Shown: positions 23,661 to 32,776 of the stretch, piece by piece
How positions within the stretch are numbered: the first letter of the stretch is position 1
Layout: every line of letters begins with the position of its first letter
DNA from: Sporosarcina limicola
Lineage (GTDB): Bacteria; Bacillota; Bacilli; Bacillales_A; Planococcaceae
NCBI RefSeq assembly: GCF_014873855.1
Contig: NZ_JADBEL010000023.1
Coordinates: 1 to 49,796, forward strand
Length of the DNA: 49,796 nucleotides
Direction: 5' to 3'
The notes under the pieces: generated by a model
Told to the model about the DNA's origin: nothing
What the model saw: the letters and a program-made list of their open reading frames with translations, nothing else
Databases searched by the model: none
Position numbers and translations under genes: made by a program

Positions 23661-24419
23661 TCATTTTTCTAGTAATTTTGTTAATACTTTTTCAAATTTA
23701 TTGGCACTCATTATTTCGTGTGTAATAAATTCTCCATTATAAAACAGACCAAACGTTGTCCAAATAGTAGGGGCATTTTGTGCCTCTTCTTTGGTGGTCA
23801 ATTGATGCGTAGTAAAGGTAACCCCACTGTTTTCCGCTACTTGTCTTAAATCCTCTAAAATACCGACAGCGAAGGGACATTGAGCGGTGTAATAAATTGC
23901 GATCCCTTTTTGTGAAACTAAAGATTTTTCATTCCGTTTAAATGAAGGACGGGCAGCTTGTTCATTCCACGATAATGAAACCAGTTCAAAATAAGGATCA
24001 ATTTGATCTACTAACTCAAATCCCATATAGTCAAAAAAGTGTTTCTCACTCAAGTAAGGATATTTTTTCTTTCCCACAATATGTACGATTCCATCCATAC
24101 CTCGAGCCATAGCGTCTTCTTTACATTTATCCAACAATTGTTTGCCATGGCCATTATCTTTATATCTACCTGAAACCCATAAACAATTGATGTACATATA
24201 ATTAGGTGCATGAATGGGAATCCATGCCATCTCAGCAGGTAAATATTCAATAAAGACTTTTGCACGTTCGTTTAAACGATAAAAAACTAATCCGTCATCC
24301 ATTCGCTCTGCTAACCATTTTTTCTTTTCGTTTACGGCTTCCTCATATTGTTTTGCACCTAACGCACAACAAATATGTTCATTTTCAATAGTGTTTTTTG
24401 TGATTTGAATGTATCCCAT
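23661..24419 (-). CDS. yoaP: YoaP-like protein: GNAT acetyltransferase plus thioredoxin-like YoaP domain
   Basis: 252 residues from ATG 24419. The N-terminal half is a GNAT domain with YINCLWVSGRYKDNGHGKQL, a motif A loop (KDNGHGK), and a helix-strand end. The C-terminal half (from about residue 160) contains IAIYYTAQCPFAVGILEDLR, a thioredoxin-like strand with a C-P-F in the active-site loop, and ends in the YoaP domain (EIMSANKFEKVLTKLL). The fusion matches Bacillus subtilis YoaP, whose role is unknown. On the coding strand a run of 12 G lies 7 bases ahead of the start codon, in the ribosome-binding region. Confidence 0.85.
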   Translation of the reverse strand: MGYIQITKNTIENEHICCALGAKQYEEAVNEKKKWLAERMDDGLVFYRLNERAKVFIEYLPAEMAWIPIHAPNYMYINCLWVSGRYKDNGHGKQLLDKCKEDAMARGMDGIVHIVGKKKYPYLSEKHFFDYMGFELVDQIDPYFELVSLSWNEQAARPSFKRNEKSLVSQKGIAIYYTAQCPFAVGILEDLRQVAENSGVTFTTHQLTTKEEAQNAPTIWTTFGLFYNGEFITHEIMSANKFEKVLTKLLEK

Positions 24420-24426
24420 GTTTCCG

Positions 24427-24438
24427 CCCCCCCCCCCC
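24427..24438 (-). repeat. G12 homopolymer in the yoaP translation-initiation region
   Basis: On the coding strand G12 is followed by CGGAAAC and the ATG. The tract substitutes for a normal AGGAGG. A homopolymer of this length is prone to slippage, so tract length could change Shine-Dalgarno pairing and spacing. It could also be a sequencing or assembly artefact. Confidence 0.6.
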
Positions 24439-24470
24439 GTAATTATACAATTATTATATCACGTCTGTTT

Positions 24471-24547
24471 TGTCACTTTAAATCGTATCAGATTGGGTAC
24501 CTTTTTCCTGTGGATACGTTGGAAATAACTAGCTAATCAACAGAGGT
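24471..24547. repeat. Direct repeat downstream of the toroid protein gene
   Basis: It shares AACTAGCTAATCAACAG exactly, and TTTTTCCT plus CACTTTA/GACTTTA-type segments imperfectly, with 25542-25617. The two copies bracket the gene at 24583-25497. Confidence 0.6.
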
Positions 24548-24582
24548 GTTGATTCCCCCGCAATTTATTATTTTCATCGGTT

Positions 24583-25497
24583 TCATTCATTAGAGGCATG
24601 CTCCAATTGCCCAATAATGCCAGTCAATTGTCTGGTTAGATAAGGCGAAACGTCGCCAATTTCGGCTACTGCTTCTAGTAGCGCAAAGGTGTGCCCGCCC
24701 CACGGACCTTGTGGATCGAATACTTGCCTGCCGATTCGCAAGCCTGCTGCTTCGATATGGCTGTTCAATTGTTGCATTCCTTCATTCAACAGGTCGGCCG
24801 GTAGCGGTTTGTTCCTGCGCCGGGACCATTCTGCCAAGAAGGACATGCCCCGCAATATATCATATTCAAAAAACCTTGGAAAGCAAGGTTTCAGCCATTC
24901 TGTATCGATGATGTGTCCATTTTGTTTGGAACATACAAGACGATGTTCGATCAAATAACGTGCGCCTTGATCCAAGAAAACGGCTTCCTGCGCAGTGAAT
25001 TCGCGGTTCGTATACCACAGAATAGCCTCAAGTGGGGGCAGTGTTGAAACGATAGAGCTCTTATTAGAATGGATATAAGCCGCAGGATCGCAGTTCAGTC
25101 CGCCATCAGACAGCTGATGTTTTAAGAACCATTCGCGAATCCAAGGCAGCTCTTTGTCCAAATCACAGCCATAGGCCATCAAAATCATATAGTATACGGC
25201 AAGCTCACAATGGCAGCAATCCATCTTCATTCTATCGGTTTCACTTGTTGGATGGTCGTCGGCGGATATGATGAAGGTGGGCCAGGTTCGAGCTTCGAGC
25301 AAATATTTTGCTCTGGCAATAGCGGACTCGGGAATTTGTTTTACTTCCCCCATTTCATAAAGAGTTGCCATATGCCACCAAGCCCCGTTCCATTTTCTAC
25401 GGCTGTCCCCGCAACGATCCATGGCCAAATCCGGATTAGATTCAAGAAATCGTATAGATTCTTCTATTGCATAACGAATATTTTGATTTGTTTCCAT
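24583..25497 (-). CDS. Alpha/alpha-toroid protein related to prenyltransferase/squalene-cyclase repeats
   Basis: 304 residues from ATG 25497, behind GGGGGATATCC. The chain is helical with repeated W/G-rich turns: RRKWNGAWWHMATLYEMG, HQLSDGGLNCDPAAY, and a final DPQGPWGGHTFALLEA. These are the QW-like, GG-ended turns of terpenoid cyclase/protein prenyltransferase toroids. The catalytic DxDD or zinc-site motifs of true cyclases are not evident, so the activity is uncertain. It is visibly more GC-rich than its neighbours and is bracketed by an imperfect direct repeat, which suggests later acquisition. Confidence 0.65.
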   Translation of the reverse strand: METNQNIRYAIEESIRFLESNPDLAMDRCGDSRRKWNGAWWHMATLYEMGEVKQIPESAIARAKYLLEARTWPTFIISADDHPTSETDRMKMDCCHCELAVYYMILMAYGCDLDKELPWIREWFLKHQLSDGGLNCDPAAYIHSNKSSIVSTLPPLEAILWYTNREFTAQEAVFLDQGARYLIEHRLVCSKQNGHIIDTEWLKPCFPRFFEYDILRGMSFLAEWSRRRNKPLPADLLNEGMQQLNSHIEAAGLRIGRQVFDPQGPWGGHTFALLEAVAEIGDVSPYLTRQLTGIIGQLEHASNE

Positions 25498-25541
25498 CTG
25501 GATATCCCCCTTTTGTTTACCTCTATAAATTCACAGCAAAT

Positions 25542-25617
25542 AGCGACTTTATATTGTATTAGAATTGGCGTATTTTTCCTAGAATCTTATTGGAATAACT
25601 AGCTAATCAACAGACGT
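25542..25617. repeat. Direct repeat upstream of the toroid protein gene
   Basis: It is the partner of 24471-24547 in the same orientation. The most conserved part is TTGGAATAACTAGCTAATCA (25590-25609). Confidence 0.6.
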
Positions 25618-25765
25618 GACAAAATGCCCCTAAATGAAAGAGTGGTTTTAAAGTTTTCATATCAACAAAAGTAACAATGAAAAAAGTAATAATACAGGGG
25701 CAAACTTTTCTTTCCCGCATTCCGTCTATTTATATAGTAAACAGTTCAATACTGAAGGAGAAGAA

Positions 25766-26677
25766 ATGATGAAGTCTAAAAAAGCGCTACTGATTATATG
25801 TATATCTTGTATTCTACTCATTACAGGATGCGGAGACAAGGGAGAAGTAATTGACAAACCGATAAAACAATTAACCTATTCTAATTTAACAGACAGAGCT
25901 TCTCAAAATGAATTAACAACAGCACTTATTGATGCGAATATCCCGAAAAAGTATGTTGACAATTTCATAGCTAATGTAGTCTCATTTCAAAAAACAGTAG
26001 GAAAAGAACGATTAACAAAAGGCGGATATGAAACGATTGATGGTCTAGAACCTACATATGATGAAGTTTCCATGATTGATTCTTGGAAACTATTACAACC
26101 AGACGTCCAAGATGTGAATTGTCGCTTAACTGCATTCGAACTGCTACAAGATGAAATTGTGGTAAAAAAATCTTATACTGGAGAGTCTTTTGAATTATTT
26201 ATGGATGCCGATTCATTTGAGAATAGTCCGCAATGTTCGATTAATTCATCAGATTGGCCCGATTTTTCAGCTCTCTTTGGATCTATTCCAACAGAAAATA
26301 CAAAAGATATTCAAAAGCATCTAGCTGTATTACAAAAATCGTGGAAGGAACGAGAAATATCATTTAAAGATAATGACAAGATTTCTCTCGTTTCAGTTGT
26401 ATTTCACGCTGCTGAAGATAAGATTTTATTCATTGGACATTGCGGTGTATTAATCCGTAAAGACGACGAATTTTTATTCGTGGAAAAGGTATCTTTTCAA
26501 ATGCCTTACCAAGTTGATAAGTTTAAAAGTAAACAAGAGTTGAATGATTATTTAATGCATAAGTACGATGTCTCATATAACCAACCGAGCGCTAAACCAT
26601 TTATTATTGAAAACGATCAATTAATAGAAGGGTATCGTTCAAATCCGGATAACCCTGCGGATAGAACAACAGAATGA
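25766..26677 (+). CDS. DUF4300-family lipoprotein
   Basis: 303 residues from ATG 25766, after GAAGGAGAAGAA. The signal MMKSKKALLIICISCILLIT is followed by the lipobox ITGC. The mature part begins with the LTYSNLTDRASQNELTTALI segment typical of DUF4300, followed by the conserved NCRLTAFELL and FIGHCGVLIRKDDEFLFVEK regions. These proteins are membrane-anchored outside the cell in streptococci and bacilli, with unknown function. The gene stands alone with its own terminator. Confidence 0.8.
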   Translation: MMKSKKALLIICISCILLITGCGDKGEVIDKPIKQLTYSNLTDRASQNELTTALIDANIPKKYVDNFIANVVSFQKTVGKERLTKGGYETIDGLEPTYDEVSMIDSWKLLQPDVQDVNCRLTAFELLQDEIVVKKSYTGESFELFMDADSFENSPQCSINSSDWPDFSALFGSIPTENTKDIQKHLAVLQKSWKEREISFKDNDKISLVSVVFHAAEDKILFIGHCGVLIRKDDEFLFVEKVSFQMPYQVDKFKSKQELNDYLMHKYDVSYNQPSAKPFIIENDQLIEGYRSNPDNPADRTTE

Positions 26678-26684
26678 TAGATGA

Positions 26685-26729
26685 AAAAGTGTCTTTTCAA
26701 CGTTTAACGACGTGAAAGACACTTTTTTG
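26685..26729 (+). terminator. Terminator of the DUF4300 gene
   Basis: AAAAGTGTCTTTTCAACG pairs with CGTGAAAGACACTTTT, followed by TT. Its A/T-flanked symmetry allows use from both strands, and it lies between convergent genes. Confidence 0.8.
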
Positions 26730-26741
26730 TACGCAATAGTA

Positions 26742-27002
26742 CTAGTACCCATTAGATTTCAAGATGTATTCTTTCAAAGTTCCTTTTTTAACAGCTTCAT
26801 CAATTTTTTGTCGTTCTTGTGGATCTAAGTGAACGATGTATATCATATCTCCGCTGTCATCGAGCCCAATGACAGCCTCTCCATCTTGACTCCCAGCGAA
26901 AGCACGCTCGGCCCGAGGTGCAATTTCTTTCATCGCTTCAAGAACGACTTGAATATATCGCTCCTGTCGTTCTCCTGTTAAAAAATAACCATCGTTTGTC
27001 AT
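26742..27002 (-). CDS. Small soluble protein of unknown function
   Basis: 86 residues from ATG 27002, with AAGGGAGCACT upstream. Soluble and charged, with an N-terminal helix (RQERYIQVVLEAMKEIAPRA), a small beta segment (GDMIYIVHLDP) and a C-terminal helix. No motif recognised. It is convergent with the DUF4300 gene and divergent from the T-box/ProRS unit. Confidence 0.6.
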   Translation of the reverse strand: MTNDGYFLTGERQERYIQVVLEAMKEIAPRAERAFAGSQDGEAVIGLDDSGDMIYIVHLDPQERQKIDEAVKKGTLKEYILKSNGY

Positions 27003-27195
27003 ATGAGTGCTCCCTTTTTATAAGGACGTTATTTCGATATGAAAGTTCATTCAATTAAATTAAGAATTGTAGATTAAATTGTGTGTATTATCAAAGTAAC
27101 AGGCTGCGATTCTCAGGTTTCATATGGAAGAAATGTTCATCAATTCAGACTTGGATTGTATTAGCCATTCATATTGGGTATAATCTAAGTAATAT

Positions 27196-27436
27196 GAAAT
27201 CCTTGATGTGATCAAGTAAATAAGAATTGTGAAACAGAAAATATAGCAACTTGCTGAGAGCTATATCACCGCTTCTTATTGAAACCTATCACTGAGATGT
27301 TATGCCAACATAACCGAGTCGTTTTCGTTATCAAACGTTTAGAGGGCTTAGATTAATTTAAGCTAAACTAAGGTGGTACCACGTCTATTCAGCACAAAGA
27401 CGTCCTTATATAAGGGCAACTTTGTGCTTTTTTGTG
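27196..27436 (+). ncRNA. T-box leader controlling proS
   Basis: The conserved T-box AAGGTGGTACCACG lies at 27370-27383. It is followed by an intrinsic terminator, AGCACAAAG (27391-27399) with CTTTGTGCT (27420-27428) and a T-run, and by proS. Stem I is suggested by AATAAGAA (27219-27226) pairing with TTCTTATT (27273-27280), and a second hairpin GTTATG/CATAAC lies near 27300. Proline codons CCG (27269-27271) and CCT (27285-27287) are candidates for the specifier; I cannot decide between them. Uncharged tRNA-Pro binding would stabilise the antiterminator and switch proS on. Confidence 0.85.
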
Positions 27437-27488
27437 TCTAGATTTCGGGTGCCAAACAACTTTTTTATTATAGTAGGAGGAAAAGTAA

Positions 27489-28928
27489 ATGACCAATCAA
27501 CAGAAAAATGATTTTACGAGTTGGTATATCGACACGATTAAAAAAGCGGATTTAATGGATTACACGCCTGTTCGTGGATGTATTGCATTTAAACCGGATG
27601 GCTATGAAATTTGGGAGCATATCCAAGCGGAAATGGATAAACGTTTTAAAGAGACGGGACATCGTAACGCATATTTCCCGATGCTGATTCCAGAATCTTT
27701 CTTTGAAAAAGAAAAGGATCATATCGAAGGGTTTTCTCCGGAGTTGCCTTGGGTTACTGAAGCGGCTGGTGAAAAATTAGAAGAGCGTTTGGCACTTCGA
27801 CCTACATCGGAAACGATGATTGGGCATTTATATTCGGATTGGATCAAAAGCTATCGTGATTTACCCGTGTTAATTAACCAGTGGGCGAACGTCTTCCGTT
27901 GGGAAAAGAAAACATTGCCATTCATCCGTACTTCTGAATTTTTATGGCAGGAAGGGCATACGGCTCACGTGGATGAAGTAGAAGCGCGTGCAGAAACGAT
28001 GCAAATGTTGAACATTTATAAAGAAGTGGTGGAAGAGCTGTTGGCGATTCCGGTTTACGATGGTCAAAAAACGCCTTCTGAACGTTTTGCAGGCGCTATA
28101 GATACGTATTCGATTGAAGCAATGATGAAGGATGGAAAGGCGGTTCAAGCCGGAACTTCACATTACTTAGGAACAAAATTTGCGCAAGCATTCGATATTA
28201 AATATTTAACGAAAGAAAACAAGCATGAATTTGTGCATACAACTTCTTGGGGGACTTCTACCCGATTGATCGGTTCCGTCATTATGACGCATGGCGATGA
28301 ACAAGGTCTTGTATTACCCCCACGTGTTGCGCCAACGCAAGTTGTGTTAATCCCAGTAGGTCCGTGGAAGAAGAATCCTGAAATTATGGAGAAACTGGAT
28401 GAGATCTTTGCGCAGTTGAAGGCACAAGGAATCCGTGTACGTTTGGATGATTCCGATCAGTCTCCAGGTTATAAGTTCAATGAATGGGAACTAAAAGGTG
28501 TTCCAGTCCGAGTGGAATTAGGACCGCGTGATTTGGAAAATAATCAAGCGCTTATCAAAGCACGTGATGAAGATGAAAAAGAAGCAGTGGAGCTTTCTGC
28601 ACTCGTTGCTAGAATTGAAGAAGAATTAGTGACGATGCAAACACGCTTATTAGAAAAAGCGCGTGCATTCCGGGAAAAGCATTCCCACATACATGTCGAT
28701 TCATTAGTGCAATTAAAAGATCATATTGCAGATTCAACGGAAAGTGGAGAAATTCCAGGTTGGATTCTTGCAGGTTGGTGTGGAGTTGACGCTTGTGAAG
28801 AACAAGTGAAAGAAGAAACGAAATTTACGACACGTAATATTCCATTCAATCCACCAGCAGAGAAATCTAGCTGTATTAATTGTGGAAATGAAGCGAAGCA
28901 TACAGTGTGGTTTGGTCGCGCTTATTAA
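27489..28928 (+). CDS. proS: Prolyl-tRNA synthetase, type 3 (archaeal/eukaryote-like form)
   Basis: 479 residues from ATG 27489, behind AGGAGG. Class II motifs are visible: motif 2 around NVFRWEKKTLPFIRTSEFLWQEGHTAH and motif 3 near GSVIMTHGDEQGLVLPPRVAP. An anticodon-binding domain follows (DDSDQSPGYKFNEWELKGVP), and then the C-terminal zinc-binding-like domain with CGVDAC and CINCG, ending in the conserved tyrosine. The enzyme charges tRNA-Pro. This 480-residue form lacks the editing INS domain of the long bacterial type. Many Bacillales carry the long enzyme as housekeeper and this type as a second copy. Its T-box leader indicates induction on proline starvation. Confidence 0.93.
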   Translation: MTNQQKNDFTSWYIDTIKKADLMDYTPVRGCIAFKPDGYEIWEHIQAEMDKRFKETGHRNAYFPMLIPESFFEKEKDHIEGFSPELPWVTEAAGEKLEERLALRPTSETMIGHLYSDWIKSYRDLPVLINQWANVFRWEKKTLPFIRTSEFLWQEGHTAHVDEVEARAETMQMLNIYKEVVEELLAIPVYDGQKTPSERFAGAIDTYSIEAMMKDGKAVQAGTSHYLGTKFAQAFDIKYLTKENKHEFVHTTSWGTSTRLIGSVIMTHGDEQGLVLPPRVAPTQVVLIPVGPWKKNPEIMEKLDEIFAQLKAQGIRVRLDDSDQSPGYKFNEWELKGVPVRVELGPRDLENNQALIKARDEDEKEAVELSALVARIEEELVTMQTRLLEKARAFREKHSHIHVDSLVQLKDHIADSTESGEIPGWILAGWCGVDACEEQVKEETKFTTRNIPFNPPAEKSSCINCGNEAKHTVWFGRAY

Positions 28929-28940
28929 TTATATGAAATG

Positions 28941-28978
28941 AAAACGCTCCTCCACGTAAATCGGGAGGAGTGTTTTTT
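28941..28978 (+). terminator. proS terminator
   Basis: AAAACGCTCCTCC pairs with GGGAGGAGTGTTTTTT. It starts 12 bases after the proS stop. Confidence 0.85.
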
Positions 28979-29120
28979 AGTTGAGAAACTAGAAAATACA
29001 TAGTTTGGTTAGAATATAATTTCGTCATTTTTGGATAATATTTTCATTAGTACAAAATTATCCTGTATAATGAATTCAATAGTTCACCACAAGAAGAATA
29101 AAAAGAAACGAGGTAAGGTC

Positions 29121-30872
29121 TTGAAAAATAAATCGAAACTAAGCCGTCAAATAACGTTTTTTGTTATCGGTACAGTTGTTATCCTTCTTATCGCAATGAG
29201 TATTAGCCTATATTCAAACACATCAAATACGGTTAATAAATCTATTGGTCTACAAGGTATCTCCACAGCACAAAATATAGCATCTTTACTGGATGCAGAT
29301 GCATACGAGCAACTGATTGGGGAAATGACCGAATCTGACCAATACTGGGAGCTTCGTGCTGAACTCGAGAAGATGCGAGTCAATAATGGCGTCCTATTTT
29401 TATATACGATGACAGTCCCCAATTCGAAAAATGAGGACGTCCAATTTATTGTTGAAGCTGGTGAACCGGATGCCGATGATGTAATCGCTATCGGAGAAGT
29501 ACATGAGCTTACAACATATGAAACGATTAAAGGTGCTATCGAAGGCGCTGGTCATTCAACGGACATTATCATAGATCCGGAATTTGGGGACTATCTCTCT
29601 GCTTTCGCCCCTGTTAAAAACGACAAAGGCGAGATAATCGCTGTTGTCGGATTGGATATTGCAGCCGATAAGGTAGGCGCGTTGAAAAATGAAATTGTTG
29701 CTTCAAGTCTGCTAACCTATATTACAATAATTTGTGCGATTGGCATCATCGCCGCTGTATTTTTAAATTGGTATTTAAATCAAGTTCTTCGCCCACTAGC
29801 GGGGATGGAAAAGGCTGTTTCTGAATTTGCAGAAGGCAACTTAGACGAGGCAGAAGCATCACTCGCGAATATACGATCGATTGGGAATAATGAAATCACT
29901 GCATTCAAAGAATCATTTACACAATCAATTTTACAGATGAAGAACATGGTGATGAATATGAATGGAACCGCGGTTTCTTTACTTGGAATAACCGATGAAT
30001 TGACACAAGTTGTCACGAATGTCCGCGGGTCAACGGACGAAATTTCGGATAGCATTGTACAAATTGCGGCAGTAAGCGAGGGCCAAGAAACGAATAACCG
30101 GGAAGTTCTCATTGCGGTGGAAAATATTACGGTCAGCGTTCAACGCATCGCTGAAGTTTCTACTTCCGTAGCGGAAGCTTCAAATGTAATGGAGGATCTT
30201 GTTGTTACAAGTGTGAAATGTTCCCAAAAAGTTTCCAATCAAATTAATGATATAGAGGCTTCATTTCTAAAAACGGAAAGTTTCATGCAAGATCTTGAAT
30301 CGAATTTCAGGTCAATCGAGGGCATGGTGAGCATTATTACCAGTATCGCAGAGCAGACCAACTTGCTTGCACTGAACGCAGCGATTGAAGCAGCTCGTGC
30401 AGGGGAAGCTGGGAAAGGGTTTGCCGTCGTTGCAAGCGAAGTAAGACAACTTGCCGAGATATCTCGAAAATCTGCTGAAGAGATTCGTAGTGAAATCAGC
30501 TCATTCCATTCGATGACAACCGCTGTGTTAGATGAAATGACTTCAAGTGCTTCACAAATGGGAGAGGGTTCGAAAGCCGTCGTTTCGATTGGGGATGAAT
30601 TGGTAGCTGTGCTCACTGCCGTGCGAAACGTAAACAGTGAAATTCAGGACGTCTCTGCAGCTACGGAAGAAATCTCGGCAGGATCGGAAGAAGTATTGGC
30701 CTCTATGGAAACGGTCATGTTGCTTGCAACGGAAGCTACCGAGCGTACACAAGCCGTTGCAGTGGCAAACGAAACGCAAAATCATTCAGTTACTTTGCTT
30801 TCCGAAACGATAAGAGTATTAAATGAATCATCGACTCAATTGCAATTAGCCATTGGCGTTTTCAAATTATAA
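29121..30872 (+). CDS. Methyl-accepting chemotaxis receptor
   Basis: 583 residues from TTG 29121, with GAGGTAAGG just ahead. The longer frame from 29031 would run through a promoter-like TATAAT at about 29063, so I reject it. TM1 spans about residues 11-31. An extracellular sensor of about 160 residues follows, then TM2 ([20 protein letters not shown]), a HAMP domain ([20 protein letters not shown]), and a long cytoplasmic coiled coil. Its signalling tip carries [20 protein letters not shown], the universal CheA/CheW-binding hairpin. It would sense an external ligand and control CheA. The ligand is unknown and no che genes are nearby. Confidence 0.9.
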   Translation: MKNKSKLSRQITFFVIGTVVILLIAMSISLYSNTSNTVNKSIGLQGISTAQNIASLLDADAYEQLIGEMTESDQYWELRAELEKMRVNNGVLFLYTMTVPNSKNEDVQFIVEAGEPDADDVIAIGEVHELTTYETIKGAIEGAGHSTDIIIDPEFGDYLSAFAPVKNDKGEIIAVVGLDIAADKVGALKNEIVASSLLTYITIICAIGIIAAVFLNWYLNQVLRPLAGMEKAVSEFAEGNLDEAEASLANIRSIGNNEITAFKESFTQSILQMKNMVMNMNGTAVSLLGITDELTQVVTNVRGSTDEISDSIVQIAAVSEGQETNNREVLIAVENITVSVQRIAEVSTSVAEASNVMEDLVVTSVKCSQKVSNQINDIEASFLKTESFMQDLESNFRSIEGMVSIITSIAEQTNLLALNAAIEAARAGEAGKGFAVVASEVRQLAEISRKSAEEIRSEISSFHSMTTAVLDEMTSSASQMGEGSKAVVSIGDELVAVLTAVRNVNSEIQDVSAATEEISAGSEEVLASMETVMLLATEATERTQAVAVANETQNHSVTLLSETIRVLNESSTQLQLAIGVFKL

Positions 30873-31029
30873 ATGCAAGAAAGCCATTTGGAATATAGTT
30901 TGCCCCCTTTATATCTCTAACAAACAGTTTGAATTGATGATAGGGAGATATACTAAATAAAAGTACACTGATTACATAGACGGTTTATTCAGGGGGCGTT
31001 ATGAGATGAAAAAGATAGTAGTAAGACTA

Positions 31030-31598
31030 CTATCATAGCAAAGGAAGCAAAGAATTATGGGATAGATATGGATCATGTCTATTTTGCGGGAGATTCTGCT
31101 GGCGCACAAATTGTTAGTCAGTTTGTTACGATTCAAGTGGAGAAGAGTTATGCAGATTTACTGGGAATCAAAGCAATTGTTCCACCAGAATCGATTGAAG
31201 GTACACTCTTATTTTGTGGACCTTATGACGTAACCCGTTTCGCGGAAATCAGTGACAATTTCCTTGTCAGTTTTTTATTCCGAAGAATGGGTTGGGCGTA
31301 TATGGGGGACAAAAACTGGTTAGATTCTGATTCTGCTAAGGAAGCATCTATTATTGAATATGTTTCAAGTACATTTCCTCATACGTTCATCACGGACGGA
31401 AATACAGGCTCGTTCGAAAACCAAGGTATGGAGCTGACGAAGAGTCTAAAGGCAAATGGCGTTCCTGTGAAAGATATTTTTTATCCGAAGCAAGAAGAAA
31501 AGTTAGGTCACGAATATCAGTTTATAATGAACACACCACAAGCTGAAAATACTTTTAATGAAATGATTAAGTTCTTAAAATCATCTACTGAAAAGTAA
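31030..31598 (+). pseudogene. 5'-deleted alpha/beta hydrolase (esterase/HSL type)
   Basis: The frame reads TIIAKEAKNYGIDMDHVYFAGDSAGAQI from about 31030, with the GDSAG nucleophile elbow of hormone-sensitive-lipase-type esterases. It continues to a C-terminal GHEYQF with the likely catalytic His and ends at 31598. The upstream half with HGGG is absent. A short start-like segment (ATGAAAAAGATAGTAGTAAG at 31004) is joined out of frame, which suggests an internal deletion. An ATG at 31068 has no ribosome site. It is non-functional or, at best, a fragment. Confidence 0.65.
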
Positions 31599-31604
31599 AA
31601 TAGA

Positions 31605-31640
31605 AAACGCTCCTCCGGATGAATCGGTAGGAGCTTTTTT
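31605..31640 (+). terminator. Terminator after the hydrolase relic
   Basis: GCTCCTCCG (31609-31617) pairs with CGGTAGGAGC (31625-31634) with one bulge, followed by TTTTTT. Confidence 0.75.
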
Positions 31641-31782
31641 GATTTTTGGAGACTGTCACTATAGACTATATACAGAACAGGGTCATTAGTTTTACTAATT
31701 AACTTGCATTTGCATAATCGAATTTACTTATGAGTGAAAGGATAATAAGCTATAGATAGGTTCAATGAGAGAAGGATGTCCT

Positions 31783-32520
31783 ATGGAATACATTATGCTT
31801 TATTTTATCGGCTTTGCTGCAACGATACTTGGCACATTGGCAGGGGGTGGGGGACTCATCAGTTTGCCTGCCATGCTACTGATGGGATTGCCAGTTCACT
31901 CCGCGATTGGGGCCAATAAAGTATCCAACACAGTGAGCTCACTTTCGAGTTTTCTTGTGATTTATAAAAATAAAGAAGTAACGGTCAAAGAAGCGCTTAC
32001 GGTTGTCCCAATCAGTCTTGCCGGTGGAGTTACCGGAGGTGTAATCGCATCCTTTTTGAAAGAGGAATGGATGATAGTTATTGCGATTGTGCTCTTAACA
32101 TTCGCATTCATTACATCATTTCTAGGAAAGGCGGACTTTGATGGCAGTGAAGCATTTCATGTGAATAAAAAAAGTGCCGCTTCACTATACGGAATCGGTA
32201 TTTATGATGGCGTGTTTGGTCCTGGAAGTGGAACATTGGCATTATATTTATATGCTCGTATGAGAATGTCTTATTTACGAGCAGTCGGGTTATCACGTAT
32301 CATGATATTTTCGAGTTGCTTCGGCGCGTCAATCAGTTATATTTCAACCGGAAAAATTATATGGCCACTCACGATTGCATTAATGCTCGGTTCGATTAGT
32401 GGCGCACAACTCGGTGTTCGTCTTGCTCACAAATTAAAAAAAGAGCATGTTAAGCCGATCCTTCGCCTCGTTACTGTACTTCTAATTATACAAATTATTA
32501 TGGAGTGTATTGGGAAATGA
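31783..32520 (+). CDS. TauE/SafE-family anion (sulfite/organosulfonate) exporter
   Basis: 245 residues from ATG 31783, with AGAGAAGGA upstream; the ATG at 31765 lacks a site. Eight hydrophobic segments. The two family signatures are TLAGGGGLISLPAMLLMGLPVHSAIGANK near the start and GVFGPGSGTLALYLYARMRM in the second half, both with the glycine-rich loops of TauE/SafE. Family members move sulfite, sulfoacetate or similar anions across the cytoplasmic membrane. A TsdA-like thiosulfate-oxidising cytochrome gene lies about 2.4 kb away, which is a loose hint at sulfur metabolism. Confidence 0.88.
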   Translation: MEYIMLYFIGFAATILGTLAGGGGLISLPAMLLMGLPVHSAIGANKVSNTVSSLSSFLVIYKNKEVTVKEALTVVPISLAGGVTGGVIASFLKEEWMIVIAIVLLTFAFITSFLGKADFDGSEAFHVNKKSAASLYGIGIYDGVFGPGSGTLALYLYARMRMSYLRAVGLSRIMIFSSCFGASISYISTGKIIWPLTIALMLGSISGAQLGVRLAHKLKKEHVKPILRLVTVLLIIQIIMECIGK

Positions 32521-32556
32521 GATTTTGAATTATATTGAAACGCACATAAAAAATCA

Positions 32557-32592
32557 GCCTCTCGGAAATCTAAACCGGAGGCATTTTTTTTA
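32557..32592 (+). terminator. Terminator of the TauE/SafE gene
   Basis: GCCTC-CGG pairs with CCG-GAGGC with a one-base bulge each side, followed by ATTTTTTTT. Confidence 0.75.
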
Positions 32593-32776
32593 TCCCGTAA
32601 GAATGTTAACCGTTGTTCGGTTGTTACGGTTTACCGCTGTCCAAGTATGATTCTATTAGTTAGCGCTTATTCACTTAGATTCATTGTATAATAAAGAGGG
32701 AAATGGAATGAATTTGACACTATACGATTGAATTGAAATAGTGAATTGATATTCAAACAGGCAGGAGGGATGCAAA

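Noticed and set aside
29031..29120. N-terminal extension of the chemoreceptor
   Set aside because: The extension overlaps a promoter-like TATAAT and has no ribosome site; the TTG at 29121 has GAGGTAAGG ahead.
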